In this document: positions 16,029-26,160 of the stretch, one piece after another
How positions within the stretch are numbered: position 1 is the stretch's first letter
Layout of the letters: every line of letters starts with the position of its first letter
Source: Streptacidiphilus sp. P02-A3a
GTDB taxonomy: Bacteria; Actinomycetota; Actinomycetes; Streptomycetales; Streptomycetaceae
DNA length: 64,000 nucleotides
Assembly (NCBI RefSeq): GCF_014084105.1
Contig: NZ_CP048289.1
Coordinates: forward strand, 3,357,922 to 3,421,921
Direction of reading: 5' to 3'
Program-made: the position numbers and the translations under genes
Notes under the pieces: generated by a model
The model's input: only the letters and a program-made list of their open reading frames with translations
The model's database searches: none
Told to the model about the DNA's origin: nothing

Positions 16029-16478
16029 TCAGAGCGGCAGGTCGTCCGGCAGCAGTCGGAATGCCTTGTGGCGACTGAGTGGGCGGAGCGCGCGGAAGTC
16101 ACGGCGGTCGAGTGTGAGCACGGCGTCCGTGTCGTACTCGGCGGCCAGGGCGACGTTGACGGCATCGGCGAGGTCGAGGTCGAGGTTGAGGGCGGAGTGA
16201 CGGGCTCGTACCGCCTGGGCGGCAGCGAGGTGCTCCTCGGTGATCTCGGGCATGACGACCCGGCCGCGCCGCATCCAGCGCCGGATGTCGTCAATGGCGC
16301 TGACGGCCGTCGCGCGGCCGAACTCACGTGTGGCCACGTGATCGGTCTCGGCCAGCAGGAGCGGCGACATGACCAGCAGGCCCGCCGTCATTGTCGCCTG
16401 ATTCGCCGCCTCGTGCTCCGGGTGCGTGGAGTCGAGCGCTGCCAGCAGGCCCGAGGTGTCGGCGACCACGATGATCAC
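16029..16478 (-). CDS. vapC: PIN-domain toxin (VapC)
   Basis: 149-residue PIN-domain ribonuclease toxin. Seen: first acidic residue in VVADTSGLLAALD, Glu in LLLAETDHVA, and the metal-binding DLDLADAVNVALAA plus VLTLDRRDFRAL near the C-terminus. These form the four-acid Mg2+ site of VapC RNases, which cut tRNA or rRNA. GTG at 16478 overlaps the antitoxin stop (GTGA), giving the classic antitoxin-first, coupled arrangement. Confidence 0.9.
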   Translation of the reverse strand: MIIVVADTSGLLAALDSTHPEHEAANQATMTAGLLVMSPLLLAETDHVATREFGRATAVSAIDDIRRWMRRGRVVMPEITEEHLAAAQAVRARHSALNLDLDLADAVNVALAAEYDTDAVLTLDRRDFRALRPLSRHKAFRLLPDDLPL

Positions 16479-16735
16479 GCGATTGCTCCGGGAGCGGACT
16501 CGCTCAGCACGGCGTCCGCCACCGCGTCGCGCACCTCGGCCTTGGTTGCCGTGCGCCCGGGGCCCGCGAAGGTGCGGGAGAACAGCGGCTCGTCCCAGAC
16601 CCGGTTGGCCATGGCGGCGAGATGGATTCCCTGCCGGATGATCTCGGCTTCGCTTATGCCACGACGCACCGCCGCCTCCTTGATGATGGCGAGGTCATCG
16701 GAGTCGGCATAGACGTTGGTTCGCTTCATGGACAT
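16475..16735 (-). CDS. vapB: Ribbon-helix-helix antitoxin (VapB-like)
   Basis: 86-residue protein beginning MKRTNVYADSDDLAIIKEAA, with RRGISEAEIIRQGIHLAAMA forming a ribbon-helix-helix DNA-binding domain; the C-terminal half (LFSRTFAGPGRTATKAEVRD) would wrap the VapC toxin. ATG at 16735 is used, with 16729 in frame. Both lack an obvious ribosome site, so leaderless translation is possible. Upstream sequence carries imperfect gtac...gtac dyads, consistent with autorepression by the VapBC complex. Confidence 0.85.
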   Translation of the reverse strand: MSMKRTNVYADSDDLAIIKEAAVRRGISEAEIIRQGIHLAAMANRVWDEPLFSRTFAGPGRTATKAEVRDAVADAVLSESAPGAIA

Positions 16736-16803
16736 GTACCAACGGTAGCGTATGTACCGGATGTGAACATGTCCTCGCTCTGCCGCTGTCCCTGACCGCC
16801 GGG

Positions 16804-17459
16804 TCACCGGGGGGCGGTGACCAGGCGTAGTTCGTAGGCGGTGATGACCAGGTGGACGCGGTCGCGGGCGCCCAGTTTGGTGAAGAGGCGGGAGACGTGG
16901 GCCTTGGCGGTGGCCACGCTGATGCAGAGGTGCTCGGCGATCTCGGCGTTGGACAGGCCGCGGCCGACCAGCGTCAGCACCTCGCGCTCGCGGACGGTGA
17001 CGCCGTCGATCGCGACCCGGTGCGGCGCGGCCGGTTCCGGGCGGCCGACGAACTCGCCGATCAGACGGCGGGTGACGCTCGGGGCGATCAGCGCGTCGCC
17101 GTCGGCGACGATCCGGATGCCGTCCAGGATCGCCTCCAACGCCATGTCCTTGACCAGGAAGCCGCTGGCTCCGGCGCGGAGCGCGGGGTAGACGTACTCG
17201 TCGTCGTCGAAGGTGGTCAGCACCAGGACGTGGCTCCGCGAGCCCGGGTCGCCGGTGATCCGCCGGGTGGCCTCGATGCCGTCCAGCACCGGCATCCGGA
17301 TGTCCATCACGACCACGTCCGGCCGCGCGGTCCGGGCCAGTTCCACCGCCTCCGCGCCGTTGCCCGCCTCGCCGACGACCTCCAGGTCGGTGGTGTCGGC
17401 GATCAGCACCCGCAGGCCGCTGCGGATCAGCGGCTGGTCGTCGACCAGCGCCACGCGGA

Positions 17460-17463
<4 letters not shown>
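16804..17463 (-). CDS. NarL/LuxR-type response regulator
   Basis: 219-residue response regulator. Receiver domain (1-120): acidic pair in VALVDDQPLIRSGL, phospho-acceptor Asp in DVVVMDIRMPVLDGIEATRR, Thr in VLVLTTFDDDEYV and Lys in GFLVKDM. C-terminal LuxR helix-turn-helix (about 155-215): VTVREREVLTLVGRGLSNAEIAEHLCISVATAKAHVSRLFTKLGARDR. ATG at 17463 overlaps the histidine kinase stop (ATGA), so the two genes are coupled and form a two-component pair. Confidence 0.95.
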
Positions 17464-18671
<1,208 letters not shown>

Positions 18672-18839
18672 GGGCCGATGGTAGACGCGCGGTGCCGGGC
18701 GGCACATTGGCCCACGGGCGTAGTTCCCCGGGTCAGGTCCGCGGCCCGAGGACGGTGCCCCCGTGATGCGAGCCACGCGACTGACCGAGCGCTACCGCGG
18801 CACCGCGGCTGCCGACGCCAGGCCAGAGGTGACTTGGCG

Positions 18840-20282
18840 TCAGATTCGGCGCAGGCCGCGGAGTACCTTGCCCTCGGTGGAGAGCAGGCCGTTGGCGTAG
18901 TCGAAACGCGGGGTGTCCGAGAACATCAGCCACAGGTACTTGAGGTTCTCCGCGAACCAGTAGGCGGGGGTCAGGTCGCCCAGGCGCATGCCGCGTTCGG
19001 TGACGTCCCCGGCCACCGTGTAGCCGCCCGGCACCCGCTGGTTGTCGCGCATCGCGGTGAACCAGCGGTAGCCGGTCTGCCGGTAGTAGTCGTCGCCGGT
19101 GGCCCGCCACAGGTCGAACGAGGAGTTCGGGTACTCCGGGCGCAGTTGGTTGCCCCGCTCCACCGCGCGCAGGGTGGCGAAGTCCAGGGTCTCCGGGAGC
19201 ACCGGGTAGGCGTCCAGCGCGTCGGTCCAGGAACGGTAGTAGGCGGCGGCCTGCTGGAGGTCCCCGCCCTTGGCCAGCAACCCGGCGTAGAAGGACGCGA
19301 GTTCGGACTGCTCCTGGGGGCCGCTGGGCTCACCGGTGCGGAAGTCCACGGTGCGGAACCAGAGCCGACCGGAGGCCTCCACCGACTGGTGATGGAGCGT
19401 CAGTGCGGTCAACGTCCGGTACCAGTCCAGCAACTGACGGTCACCCAGCAGTGCCCAGCCGCCCCACAGGTACTCGTTGAAGGAGTCCGCCGGGGGGTTG
19501 GGCGTGCCGCAGTCCGAGTCCAGCCAGCGGCCCGACTCGGCGTCGATGCTCCCGGCCAGCAGGCCGATCGAGCTGCGCCGGTCCAGCACCGCCCGGTAGG
19601 CGCGGATCGAGGCGTCGTAGTAGCGGGAGTCGCCGGTCAGCCGGGACAGCAGGCCGAACTCCATGACGTTCGTCCCCGCCTCGGCCAGCGGCACCGCGCT
19701 GCCCTGGACCGCGCCGGTGCGCAGGTTCACCAGGGTGTAGGGCACACCGGTGGGGGACTTGGTGAACGCGGGCAGCAGCCGGTCGGCGAACTCCCGGGCG
19801 CGGGCCAGCAGGCTGCTGCGGCCGGTCGCCTCGAAGCCCGCGAGCAGCCCGCCGACGATCCGGATCACCGCCTCGAAGACGTGCGTGTAGACGTCCTGGG
19901 CCGGGTCGAGGTTGGCGTCGATCCAGTCGCAGCAGCGGGTGACCTCCTGGTCCTGGCCCAGCAGGAAGAGCGTGTCCAGCGCCTCGACGATGGAGAGTCC
20001 GAAACTGTGCCCGGGGGCGAAGAAGTCGTGGTGCCCGCCGCTCACCGGCAGCACCTCGTCGTAGCCCCAGGCCCGGTCGCAGTAGCCGCGCCAGCCGTGC
20101 AGGTACTCCTCCAGCACCTGGGCGGCGACGTCGGCGTCCGGGGACAGCGGCACCGCCGGTCCGGCCGCCAGGGCCGGGGCGGCCGACAGCAGCACCGCCC
20201 CGGCCGCCGTGCCGGTGACCGAGCCGAGCAGGGAACGACGCGAGAGCGGCCGAGCGGGGTCGGCGGAGTGTTTCGGGCGCAT
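18840..20282 (-). CDS. Tat-secreted GH47-family (class I alpha-mannosidase-like) protein
   Basis: 480-residue exported protein. A Tat signal (SRRSLLGSVTGTAAGAVLLSAAPALA) occupies roughly residues 13-40. The mature part follows the (alpha/alpha)7-barrel GH47 pattern: SFGLSIVEALDTLFLLG, VYTHVFEAVIRIVGGLLAGFEATG, AEAGTNVMEFGLLSRLTGD, DSFNEYLWGGWALLGD, NQLRPEYPNSSFDLWRATGDDYYRQTGYRWF and the closing AYWFAENLKYLWLMFSD. GH47 enzymes are inverting alpha-1,2-mannosidases needing Ca2+. Bacterial members are rarer than eukaryotic ER ones, so the substrate (perhaps fungal mannoprotein) is inferred. ATG at 20282; GTG at 20288 also possible. Confidence 0.82.
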   Translation of the reverse strand: MRPKHSADPARPLSRRSLLGSVTGTAAGAVLLSAAPALAAGPAVPLSPDADVAAQVLEEYLHGWRGYCDRAWGYDEVLPVSGGHHDFFAPGHSFGLSIVEALDTLFLLGQDQEVTRCCDWIDANLDPAQDVYTHVFEAVIRIVGGLLAGFEATGRSSLLARAREFADRLLPAFTKSPTGVPYTLVNLRTGAVQGSAVPLAEAGTNVMEFGLLSRLTGDSRYYDASIRAYRAVLDRRSSIGLLAGSIDAESGRWLDSDCGTPNPPADSFNEYLWGGWALLGDRQLLDWYRTLTALTLHHQSVEASGRLWFRTVDFRTGEPSGPQEQSELASFYAGLLAKGGDLQQAAAYYRSWTDALDAYPVLPETLDFATLRAVERGNQLRPEYPNSSFDLWRATGDDYYRQTGYRWFTAMRDNQRVPGGYTVAGDVTERGMRLGDLTPAYWFAENLKYLWLMFSDTPRFDYANGLLSTEGKVLRGLRRI

Positions 20283-20472
20283 GGTCACAGGACGTTACTG
20301 CCGGGGTTCTCCGCCTCCGGCGCGGCGGCGGCTGGGCGTGGCGCTCACCGGACTCCGGCTGAGCTGCGACGATGATGGTTCCACGGGGACACGGGTAGTC
20401 ACTCGAACGAGTGGGGAGATTGCGCCCGGCGCAGTAGCGCGGGCCGGGCGCCGCAGGTCAGGGAGGGTCGGG

Positions 20473-21261
20473 ATGACGGAGGCGCTGCGGCACGCGGAGC
20501 CGGTGATGGGCACGGTCGTGTCCTTCGACGTCCGCGACGCCGGGAGCGGTGAGCGGCGGGCCGGGGTCGAGGCGGGGCTGGCGCGCGCGGTGGCCTGGCT
20601 GCACCGGGTGGACCGGGTGTTCTCCACCTACCGCCCGGACAGCCAGATCTCCCGGCTGGGCCGGGGCGAGCTGGCCCCGGCGGACTGCGACCCGGAGGTG
20701 GCCGAGGTGCTGGCCCTCGGCGAGGCCGCCGAGCGGGTCGGCGGCGGGGCCTTCAGCGTCCGGCCGGGCGGCACGCTGGATCCGTCCGGGGTGGTCAAGG
20801 GCTGGGCGGTGGAGCGGGCCTCGGCGATCCTGCGCGAGGCCGGTTCGCTGCGGCACTGCGTCAACGGCGGCGGCGACGCGCAGACGGTCGGCGAGCCGGA
20901 GCCCGGGCGGCCCTGGGGACTGGCGGTGGCCCACCCGCTGCACCCGGGCGCGTTCGCGATCCTGGTCCAGGGCCGGGACATCGCGCTGGCGACCTCCGGC
21001 ACGGCGGAACGCGGCGAGCACATCCTGGACCCGCGCACCGGCCTGCCCGCGCGCGGCGGCCTGGCCTCGGTCTCGGTCGTCGGACGCTCGCTCACGGCCG
21101 TGGACATCGCGGCGACCACCGCGTTCGCGCTGGGCCCGGCGGGCCGTGACTGGCTGGAGCGGCAGCCGGGCCTGGAGGGCTTCGCGGTACTGGACGACGG
21201 GCGGGCCTGGTGGACGTCCGGCTTCGGCGCGTACGCGCGGCTGCCGGACGCCACCGGCTGA
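20473..21261 (+). CDS. apbE: FAD:protein FMN transferase (ApbE family)
   Basis: 262-residue ApbE-type flavin transferase, which attaches FMN to Thr/Ser of target flavoproteins using FAD. Seen: PVMGTVVSFDVRD, FSTYRPDSQISRLGRG, LDPSGVVKGWAVERAS, HCVNGGGDAQTVG, the metal-site HILDPRTGLPARGGLASVSVVG, and TAVDIAATTAFALG. No lipobox or signal peptide is seen, so this copy may act in the cytoplasm. ATG at 20473 follows GGGAGG. No target flavoprotein (NqrB/RnfG type or FMN-binding domain) is adjacent. Confidence 0.9.
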   Translation: MTEALRHAEPVMGTVVSFDVRDAGSGERRAGVEAGLARAVAWLHRVDRVFSTYRPDSQISRLGRGELAPADCDPEVAEVLALGEAAERVGGGAFSVRPGGTLDPSGVVKGWAVERASAILREAGSLRHCVNGGGDAQTVGEPEPGRPWGLAVAHPLHPGAFAILVQGRDIALATSGTAERGEHILDPRTGLPARGGLASVSVVGRSLTAVDIAATTAFALGPAGRDWLERQPGLEGFAVLDDGRAWWTSGFGAYARLPDATG

Positions 21262-21270
21262 CCGGCCCGG

Positions 21271-22629
21271 CTACCGCTTCGCCCGCAGCGCCGCCGTGTG
21301 CGCCTTGACCTGCTCCTTGGACAGGTAGCCGTCGGTGTACTCGAAGTCCTTCAGCGTGGCCGGGCGCCGCAGCTGGAAGCCGGTGCGGACGAAGTCGTCC
21401 CCGGCCGTGGCGTTCAGCATCCAGTTGGTCATCACCCTGACCTTGGCCACGTTGGTGCGCAGCGCCATCAGGTGGTAGCCGCGCGCCACGCCCTGCGCGG
21501 CCACGCCCTTGAGCTCGATGCCGAGCGGCTTGGACACGGCGTCCGCGCCGCCGAGGTCCACCACCAGGCCCAGGTCCTTGTGGTAGTACGGGCGCATGGT
21601 CTGACCGCGCAGCGCGGCGGCGACGTTGTCGGCGCAGACCCTGCCCTGCCGCTGCGCGTGCTGCGCGGTCGGCGGGCAGACCGCGCCGCCGCCCTTGGCC
21701 AGGTCCGGTACGGCGGCGGCGTCGCCGAGCGCGAACATCCCGTCGAACTGCGGGACCCGCATGTCGGCGGTGGCGGCCAGGCGTCCGCGCACGGTCTCCG
21801 CGTCCAGGGTGGCGATCAGCGGGCTGGCGGCGACCCCGGCGGTCCAGATCAGTGTCCGGCAGGGCAGCACCCGGCCGTCGGTGAAGGTGACCGTGTCGTC
21901 GCCCACCTCGGCCACGGACACGCCCAGCGACACCTGGATCCCGCGTCGGCGCAGGATGTCCAGGGCGTCGCGGCCCAGCTGGTCGCCGAGCTCCGGCATC
22001 AGCTTCGGCGCGATGTCGATCAGGTGCCACTTGATCAGGTTCGGGTTCAGCCTGGGGTAGCGCTTGACCGCCGAGGTGGTGACCCGTTGCAGGCAGGCGG
22101 CGGTCTCGGTGCCCGCGTAGCCGCCGCCGACGACGACGAACTGGAGCCGGGAGATCCGCTCCTCCCGGTCGGTCGCGGCGTCCGCCAGGTCCAGCTGGCT
22201 GATCACGTGGTCGCGCACGTAGGCGGCCTCGGCCAGGGTCTTCATGCCGCGCGCGTGCGTGGTCAGCCCGGGGATGTCGAAGGTGCGGGTGACGCTGCCC
22301 GGGGCCAGCACGATGTAGTCGTAGTGCTCGTCGATGACCTCGTCGGTGATCTTCCGGATCACGCAGACCTTCGCCTGCGGATCCACGCCGATCGCGCCGC
22401 CGGGGATGATCCGGGTCCGCCGCAGCATCCGGCGCAGCGAGACCGCCACCGACTGCGGGGTCAGCACCCCGGCCGCGACCTGCGGCAGCAGCGGCAGGTA
22501 GAGCTCGTAGCTGAACGGGGCGACGATCGCGATGTCCGCCTCACCGGGGGTCAGCTTCCGTTCGAGCCGACGGGCGCATTCGACGCCGGCGAAGCCGCCG
22601 CCGACCACCAGGATCCGAGGTCGTTCCAT
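21271..22629 (-). CDS. ndh: Type II NADH dehydrogenase
   Basis: 452-residue single-subunit NADH:quinone oxidoreductase, a peripheral membrane FAD enzyme that feeds electrons to menaquinone without pumping protons. Seen: FAD-binding ILVVGGGFAGVECARRLERKL at residue 5, NADH-binding FVVVGGGYAGTETAACLQ in the middle, TLIWTAGVAASPL and MFALGDAAAVPD (second FAD motif), and the quinone-site region AQHAQRQGRVCADNVAAALRG. The C-terminal helix region would attach to the membrane. ATG at 22629. Convergent with apbE. Confidence 0.93.
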   Translation of the reverse strand: MERPRILVVGGGFAGVECARRLERKLTPGEADIAIVAPFSYELYLPLLPQVAAGVLTPQSVAVSLRRMLRRTRIIPGGAIGVDPQAKVCVIRKITDEVIDEHYDYIVLAPGSVTRTFDIPGLTTHARGMKTLAEAAYVRDHVISQLDLADAATDREERISRLQFVVVGGGYAGTETAACLQRVTTSAVKRYPRLNPNLIKWHLIDIAPKLMPELGDQLGRDALDILRRRGIQVSLGVSVAEVGDDTVTFTDGRVLPCRTLIWTAGVAASPLIATLDAETVRGRLAATADMRVPQFDGMFALGDAAAVPDLAKGGGAVCPPTAQHAQRQGRVCADNVAAALRGQTMRPYYHKDLGLVVDLGGADAVSKPLGIELKGVAAQGVARGYHLMALRTNVAKVRVMTNWMLNATAGDDFVRTGFQLRRPATLKDFEYTDGYLSKEQVKAHTAALRAKR

Positions 22630-22816
22630 CCTTACCGTCCCTCACAGGTTGTGATCGACAGGGTTCCGGCCGCCGCGCCGCTCCGGGCCGTCGGCCCGGT
22701 CCGGCGCGCCCCCCGGGGCGTCTCCTGCCCGCCACCCTTCCACGCACTCCTCGGCCGTGCCACCGGTAGCGGCGGACCGGACGGAGCGGGTGGGGTGACT
22801 GGGTAGGGTGGGGCGC

Positions 22817-23575
22817 ATGCTGCGTGAGGTTCGGGCGGTCCGCTACGTGACCGCCCTTCGGGAGGGCGGGTCGTTGCCGGGGCTGGTGGCGGCCGACGAC
22901 GGGGAGCTGTACGTCGCCAAGTTCACCGGCGCCGCCCAGGGCCGGAAGGCGCTGGTCGCCGAGGTGGTCGCCGGGGAGTTGGCGCGTCGGCTCGGGTTGC
23001 CGGTGCCGGAGCTGCTGCGGATCGAGGTGGACCCGCTGATCGCCATCGGCGAGCCGGAGCAGCAGGTGCAGGACCTGGTGAAGGCGTCCGGCGGGACCAA
23101 CCTCGGCATGGGCTTCGTCTCCCGGGCGTTCGGCTTCGATCCGCTGGCGTTCCCGGTGGACCCGCTGCTGGCCGGGCGGGTGGTCTGGTTCGACGCGCTG
23201 ATCGGCAACGTCGACCGCTCCTGGCGCAATCCGAACCTGCTGGTCCGCGACGGCGCGCTGTGGCTGATCGACCACGGCGCGAGCCTGATCTTCCATCACA
23301 ACTGGCCGCGCGCGGCGGCGTCCGCCCGCAGGCCGTACGACGCGGGCGACCACGCGCTGCTGCGCTTCGCCCCGGATCTGGCGGCGGCCGACGCCGAGCT
23401 CGGCGGTCTGGTCACCGAGGAACTGCTGCGGGAGGTGCTGGCGCTGGTGCCGGACGTCTGGCTGGACGGGGAACCGGGCTTCGGCTCGGCGGCGGAGGTG
23501 CGCGGCGGGTACGTGGCGCAGCTCGCCGAACGGGCCGCCGGGCCGCGCGACTGGCTGCCGGAGTCGGCCGCGTGA
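22817..23575 (+). CDS. HipA-like kinase-family protein
   Basis: 252-residue protein of the compact HipA-like (HipA_2) kinase family. Seen: RYVTALREGGSLPGLVAADDGELYVAKF with the nucleotide-site Lys, a Glu/Gly-rich VAEVVAGELARRLGLPVPELLRIEV, the catalytic-type WFDALIGNVDRSWRNPNLLV, and the metal-binding WLIDHGASLIFHH. These mirror the HipA kinase core, but the N-terminal HipB-contact domain is absent. The stop overlaps the DUF3037 start (GTGA). The pair is common in bacteria; its biochemical role has not, to my knowledge, been settled. Confidence 0.82.
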   Translation: MLREVRAVRYVTALREGGSLPGLVAADDGELYVAKFTGAAQGRKALVAEVVAGELARRLGLPVPELLRIEVDPLIAIGEPEQQVQDLVKASGGTNLGMGFVSRAFGFDPLAFPVDPLLAGRVVWFDALIGNVDRSWRNPNLLVRDGALWLIDHGASLIFHHNWPRAAASARRPYDAGDHALLRFAPDLAAADAELGGLVTEELLREVLALVPDVWLDGEPGFGSAAEVRGGYVAQLAERAAGPRDWLPESAA

Positions 23576-23955
23576 GCGCGCCGGTGGTCTTCGAGTACGC
23601 GCTGGTGCGGGTCGTGCCCCGGATCGAGCGCGGCGAGCAGTTCAACGCCGGGGTGGTCTTCTACTGCCGCCCGGCGGGCCTGGTCCGCGCCGAGATCCGG
23701 CTGGACGAGGCGCTGCTGCTGGCGCTGGACCCGGGGGCGGACGTCGCCGGGGTGCGTGCCGCGCTGGCCGGGGTCGCCGCCGTCTGCGCGGGCGGCGCGG
23801 CGGCCGGGCAGGCCGGGGCGGACGACCCGGGGCGGCGGTTCCGCTGGCTGACCGCGCCGCGCAGCACCATCGTCCAACCGGGTCCGGTGCACTGCGGGCT
23901 GACCGAGGATCCGCGGGGCGAGCCGGAGCGGCTGCTGGCGCGGCTGGTCGGGTAG
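23572..23955 (+). CDS. DUF3037 protein
   Basis: 127-residue protein with the DUF3037 pattern: FEYALVRVVPRIERGEQFNAGVVFYCRPAGLVRAEIRLDEALLLALDP, then GRRFRWLTAPRSTIVQPGPVHCGLTEDP. It has no signal peptide or membrane segment. GTG at 23572 sits in a 4-base overlap with the HipA-like gene, so the two proteins are made together and probably work together as partner, regulator or substrate. Function unknown. Confidence 0.85.
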   Translation: MSAPVVFEYALVRVVPRIERGEQFNAGVVFYCRPAGLVRAEIRLDEALLLALDPGADVAGVRAALAGVAAVCAGGAAAGQAGADDPGRRFRWLTAPRSTIVQPGPVHCGLTEDPRGEPERLLARLVG

Positions 23956-24027
23956 CACCCGCTGCGCGGCGGCCGCGCGGGGCGGTGTGCCGTGCGGTTG
24001 CTTGCGGACGCCGGATATCCTTGCGGG

Positions 24028-24489
24028 ATGAGCCTACTGTCCGACGGAGCCGCCGAGTCCCGGGCGCAGGGGTGGCGGGCCCTGGCCGCGCTGCACGCGC
24101 GGATCGAGGGCGAGATCGGCCGCGCCCTGGAGACCGCGCACGACCTGAGCGTGAGCGAGTACTCGGTGCTGGAGGCGCTCTCCCGGCAGGACGACTGGCA
24201 CATGCGGATGCAGCAGCTGGCGGACGCGGTGGTGCTCAGCCAGAGCGCGACCACCCGGCTGGTCGCCCGGCTGGAGGCGGACGGGCTGCTCAGCCGACGG
24301 CTCTGCCCGACCGACCGCCGGGGCATCTACACCGAGGTGACCGAGGTGGGCCGGGAACGGCTGGCGCAGGCCCGGCCGACCCACGACGCGGCCCTGAGCC
24401 GGGCGCTGGCGGCGGCCGAGGACGTCCCCGAGCTGGCCCCGCTGGTCCGCGCGCTGACCCCGGCCGCGGAGCCCGCGCGGTCGGGCTGA
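24028..24489 (+). CDS. MarR-family transcriptional regulator
   Basis: 153-residue winged-helix regulator. Seen: EGEIGRALETAHDLSVSEYSVLEALSRQDD, recognition helix region MQQLADAVVLSQSATTRLVARLEADGLLSRRLCPTDRRGIYTEVTEVGRERL (D-R-R wing). Typical of ligand-responsive MarR repressors. ATG at 24028 within a gcgggatg context. No divergent partner is present: the nearest genes are DUF3037 and purB on the same strand. Confidence 0.9.
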   Translation: MSLLSDGAAESRAQGWRALAALHARIEGEIGRALETAHDLSVSEYSVLEALSRQDDWHMRMQQLADAVVLSQSATTRLVARLEADGLLSRRLCPTDRRGIYTEVTEVGRERLAQARPTHDAALSRALAAAEDVPELAPLVRALTPAAEPARSG

Positions 24490-24550
24490 GCGGTCGGGGC
24501 ACCGCTCCCACCTGGGGCTTGGCCGCCGCGGACTGTTAGGCTTGCGCAGC

Positions 24551-25981
24551 GTGACCGCGAAGCCGATGATCCCCGACGTCCTTGCCGCCCGCTACGCCTC
24601 CGGCGAGCTGACCCGACTGTGGTCCCCCGAGCACAAGGTGGTGCTTGAGCGGCAGCTGTGGCTGGCCGTGCTCAAGGCCCAGGCCGACCTCGGGATCGAC
24701 GTCCCGGAGAACGCCGTCGCCGACTACGAGCGGGTCGTCGACCAGGTCGACCTCGCCTCGATCGCCGCCCGTGAGCGGGTCACCCGGCACGACGTGAAGG
24801 CCCGCATCGAGGAGTTCAGCGCCCTCGCCGGGCACGAGCAGATCCACAAGGGCATGACCTCGCGCGACCTCACCGAGAACGTCGAGCAGCTGCAGATCCG
24901 GCAGTCGCTGGAGCACGTCCGCGACCGTACGGTGGCGCTGCTGGTGCGGCTGGCCGCGCTCGCGGCCGAGCACAGCGAGCTGGTGCTGACCGGCCGTTCG
25001 CACAACGTCGCCGCCCAGGCCACGACCCTCGGCAAGCGCTTCGCCTCCGCCGCCGACGAGATCCTGGTCGCCTTCCAGCGGCTGGAGGAGCTGATCGCCC
25101 GCTACCCGCTGCGCGGGATCAAGGGCCCGGTCGGCACCTCCCAGGACATGCTCGACCTGCTCGGCGGCGACCAGGGGAAGCTCGCCGAGCTGGAGCAGCG
25201 GGTCGCCGGGCACCTCGGCTTCCAGCAGGGGTTCACCAGCGTCGGCCAGGTCTACCCGCGCTCGCTGGACTACGACGTGCTCTCGGCGCTGGTCCAGCTC
25301 GCGGCCGGACCCAGCAGCCTGGCCAAGACGATCCGGCTGATGGCCGGGATCGAGCTGGTCACCGAGGGCTTCAAGGAGGGCCAGGTCGGTTCCTCGGCGA
25401 TGCCGCACAAGATGAACACCCGTTCCTGCGAGCGGGTCAACGGCCTCGCGGTGGTGCTCCGCGGCTACGCCTCGATGGTCTCCGAGCTGGGCGGCGACCA
25501 GTGGAACGAGGGCGACGTGTCCTGCTCGGTGGTCCGCCGGGTGGCGCTGCCGGACGCCTTCTTCGCCTTCGACGGCCTGCTGGAGACCTTCCTCACCGTC
25601 CTCGACGAGTTCGGCGCGTTCCCCGCCGTCATCGCCGCCGAGCTGGACCGCTACCTGCCGTTCCTGGGCACGACCAAGGTGCTGATGGCGGCGGTGCGCG
25701 CGGGCGTCGGCCGGGAGACCGCGCACGAGGCGATCAAGGAGCACGCGGTCGCCTCCGCGCTGGCGATGCGGGCCGGGGTCCGCGAGAACCAGCTGCTGCC
25801 GCTGCTGGCCGAGGACGACCGGATCCCGCTGGACCTGGCCGGGCTGCGGGCGCTGCTGGCCGACCGGCTGTCGTTCACCGGCGCTGCGTCCGCGCAGGTC
25901 GCCGAGGTGGTCCGGCGGGTGGAGGCGGTCGCCGCCGCGCACCCGGGGGCGGCGAAGTACACTCCGGGCGACATCCTCTGA
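24551..25981 (+). CDS. purB: Adenylosuccinate lyase
   Basis: 476-residue purine-biosynthesis enzyme that cleaves SAICAR and adenylosuccinate to release fumarate. Seen: ARERVTRHDVKARIEEF, HKGMTSRDLTENVEQLQ, GRSHNVAAQATTLGKRFA, and the fumarase/aspartase superfamily signature GSSAMPHKMNTRSCERVNGL. Length and order are normal. GTG at 24551 gives the usual actinobacterial start (TAKPMIPDVLAARYAS). Housekeeping gene. Confidence 0.96.
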   Translation: MTAKPMIPDVLAARYASGELTRLWSPEHKVVLERQLWLAVLKAQADLGIDVPENAVADYERVVDQVDLASIAARERVTRHDVKARIEEFSALAGHEQIHKGMTSRDLTENVEQLQIRQSLEHVRDRTVALLVRLAALAAEHSELVLTGRSHNVAAQATTLGKRFASAADEILVAFQRLEELIARYPLRGIKGPVGTSQDMLDLLGGDQGKLAELEQRVAGHLGFQQGFTSVGQVYPRSLDYDVLSALVQLAAGPSSLAKTIRLMAGIELVTEGFKEGQVGSSAMPHKMNTRSCERVNGLAVVLRGYASMVSELGGDQWNEGDVSCSVVRRVALPDAFFAFDGLLETFLTVLDEFGAFPAVIAAELDRYLPFLGTTKVLMAAVRAGVGRETAHEAIKEHAVASALAMRAGVRENQLLPLLAEDDRIPLDLAGLRALLADRLSFTGAASAQVAEVVRRVEAVAAAHPGAAKYTPGDIL

Positions 25982-26160
25982 GGCCGGTCGCACCGAGCGG
26001 GGCCGGTCCTACCGGGGCCGGTTGTCCGACGAACCGGTGAATCACCGCTGCGCCGCCGCCCCGGCTACTGTGCCGGGGCCGCGGCGCGCTGCATCATCGA
26101 GCCGAGGGGCGTCCCCGGTCGGGGCGCCCGCCGGTGCGGCAGCGGCAGTGAGGACAGCCC

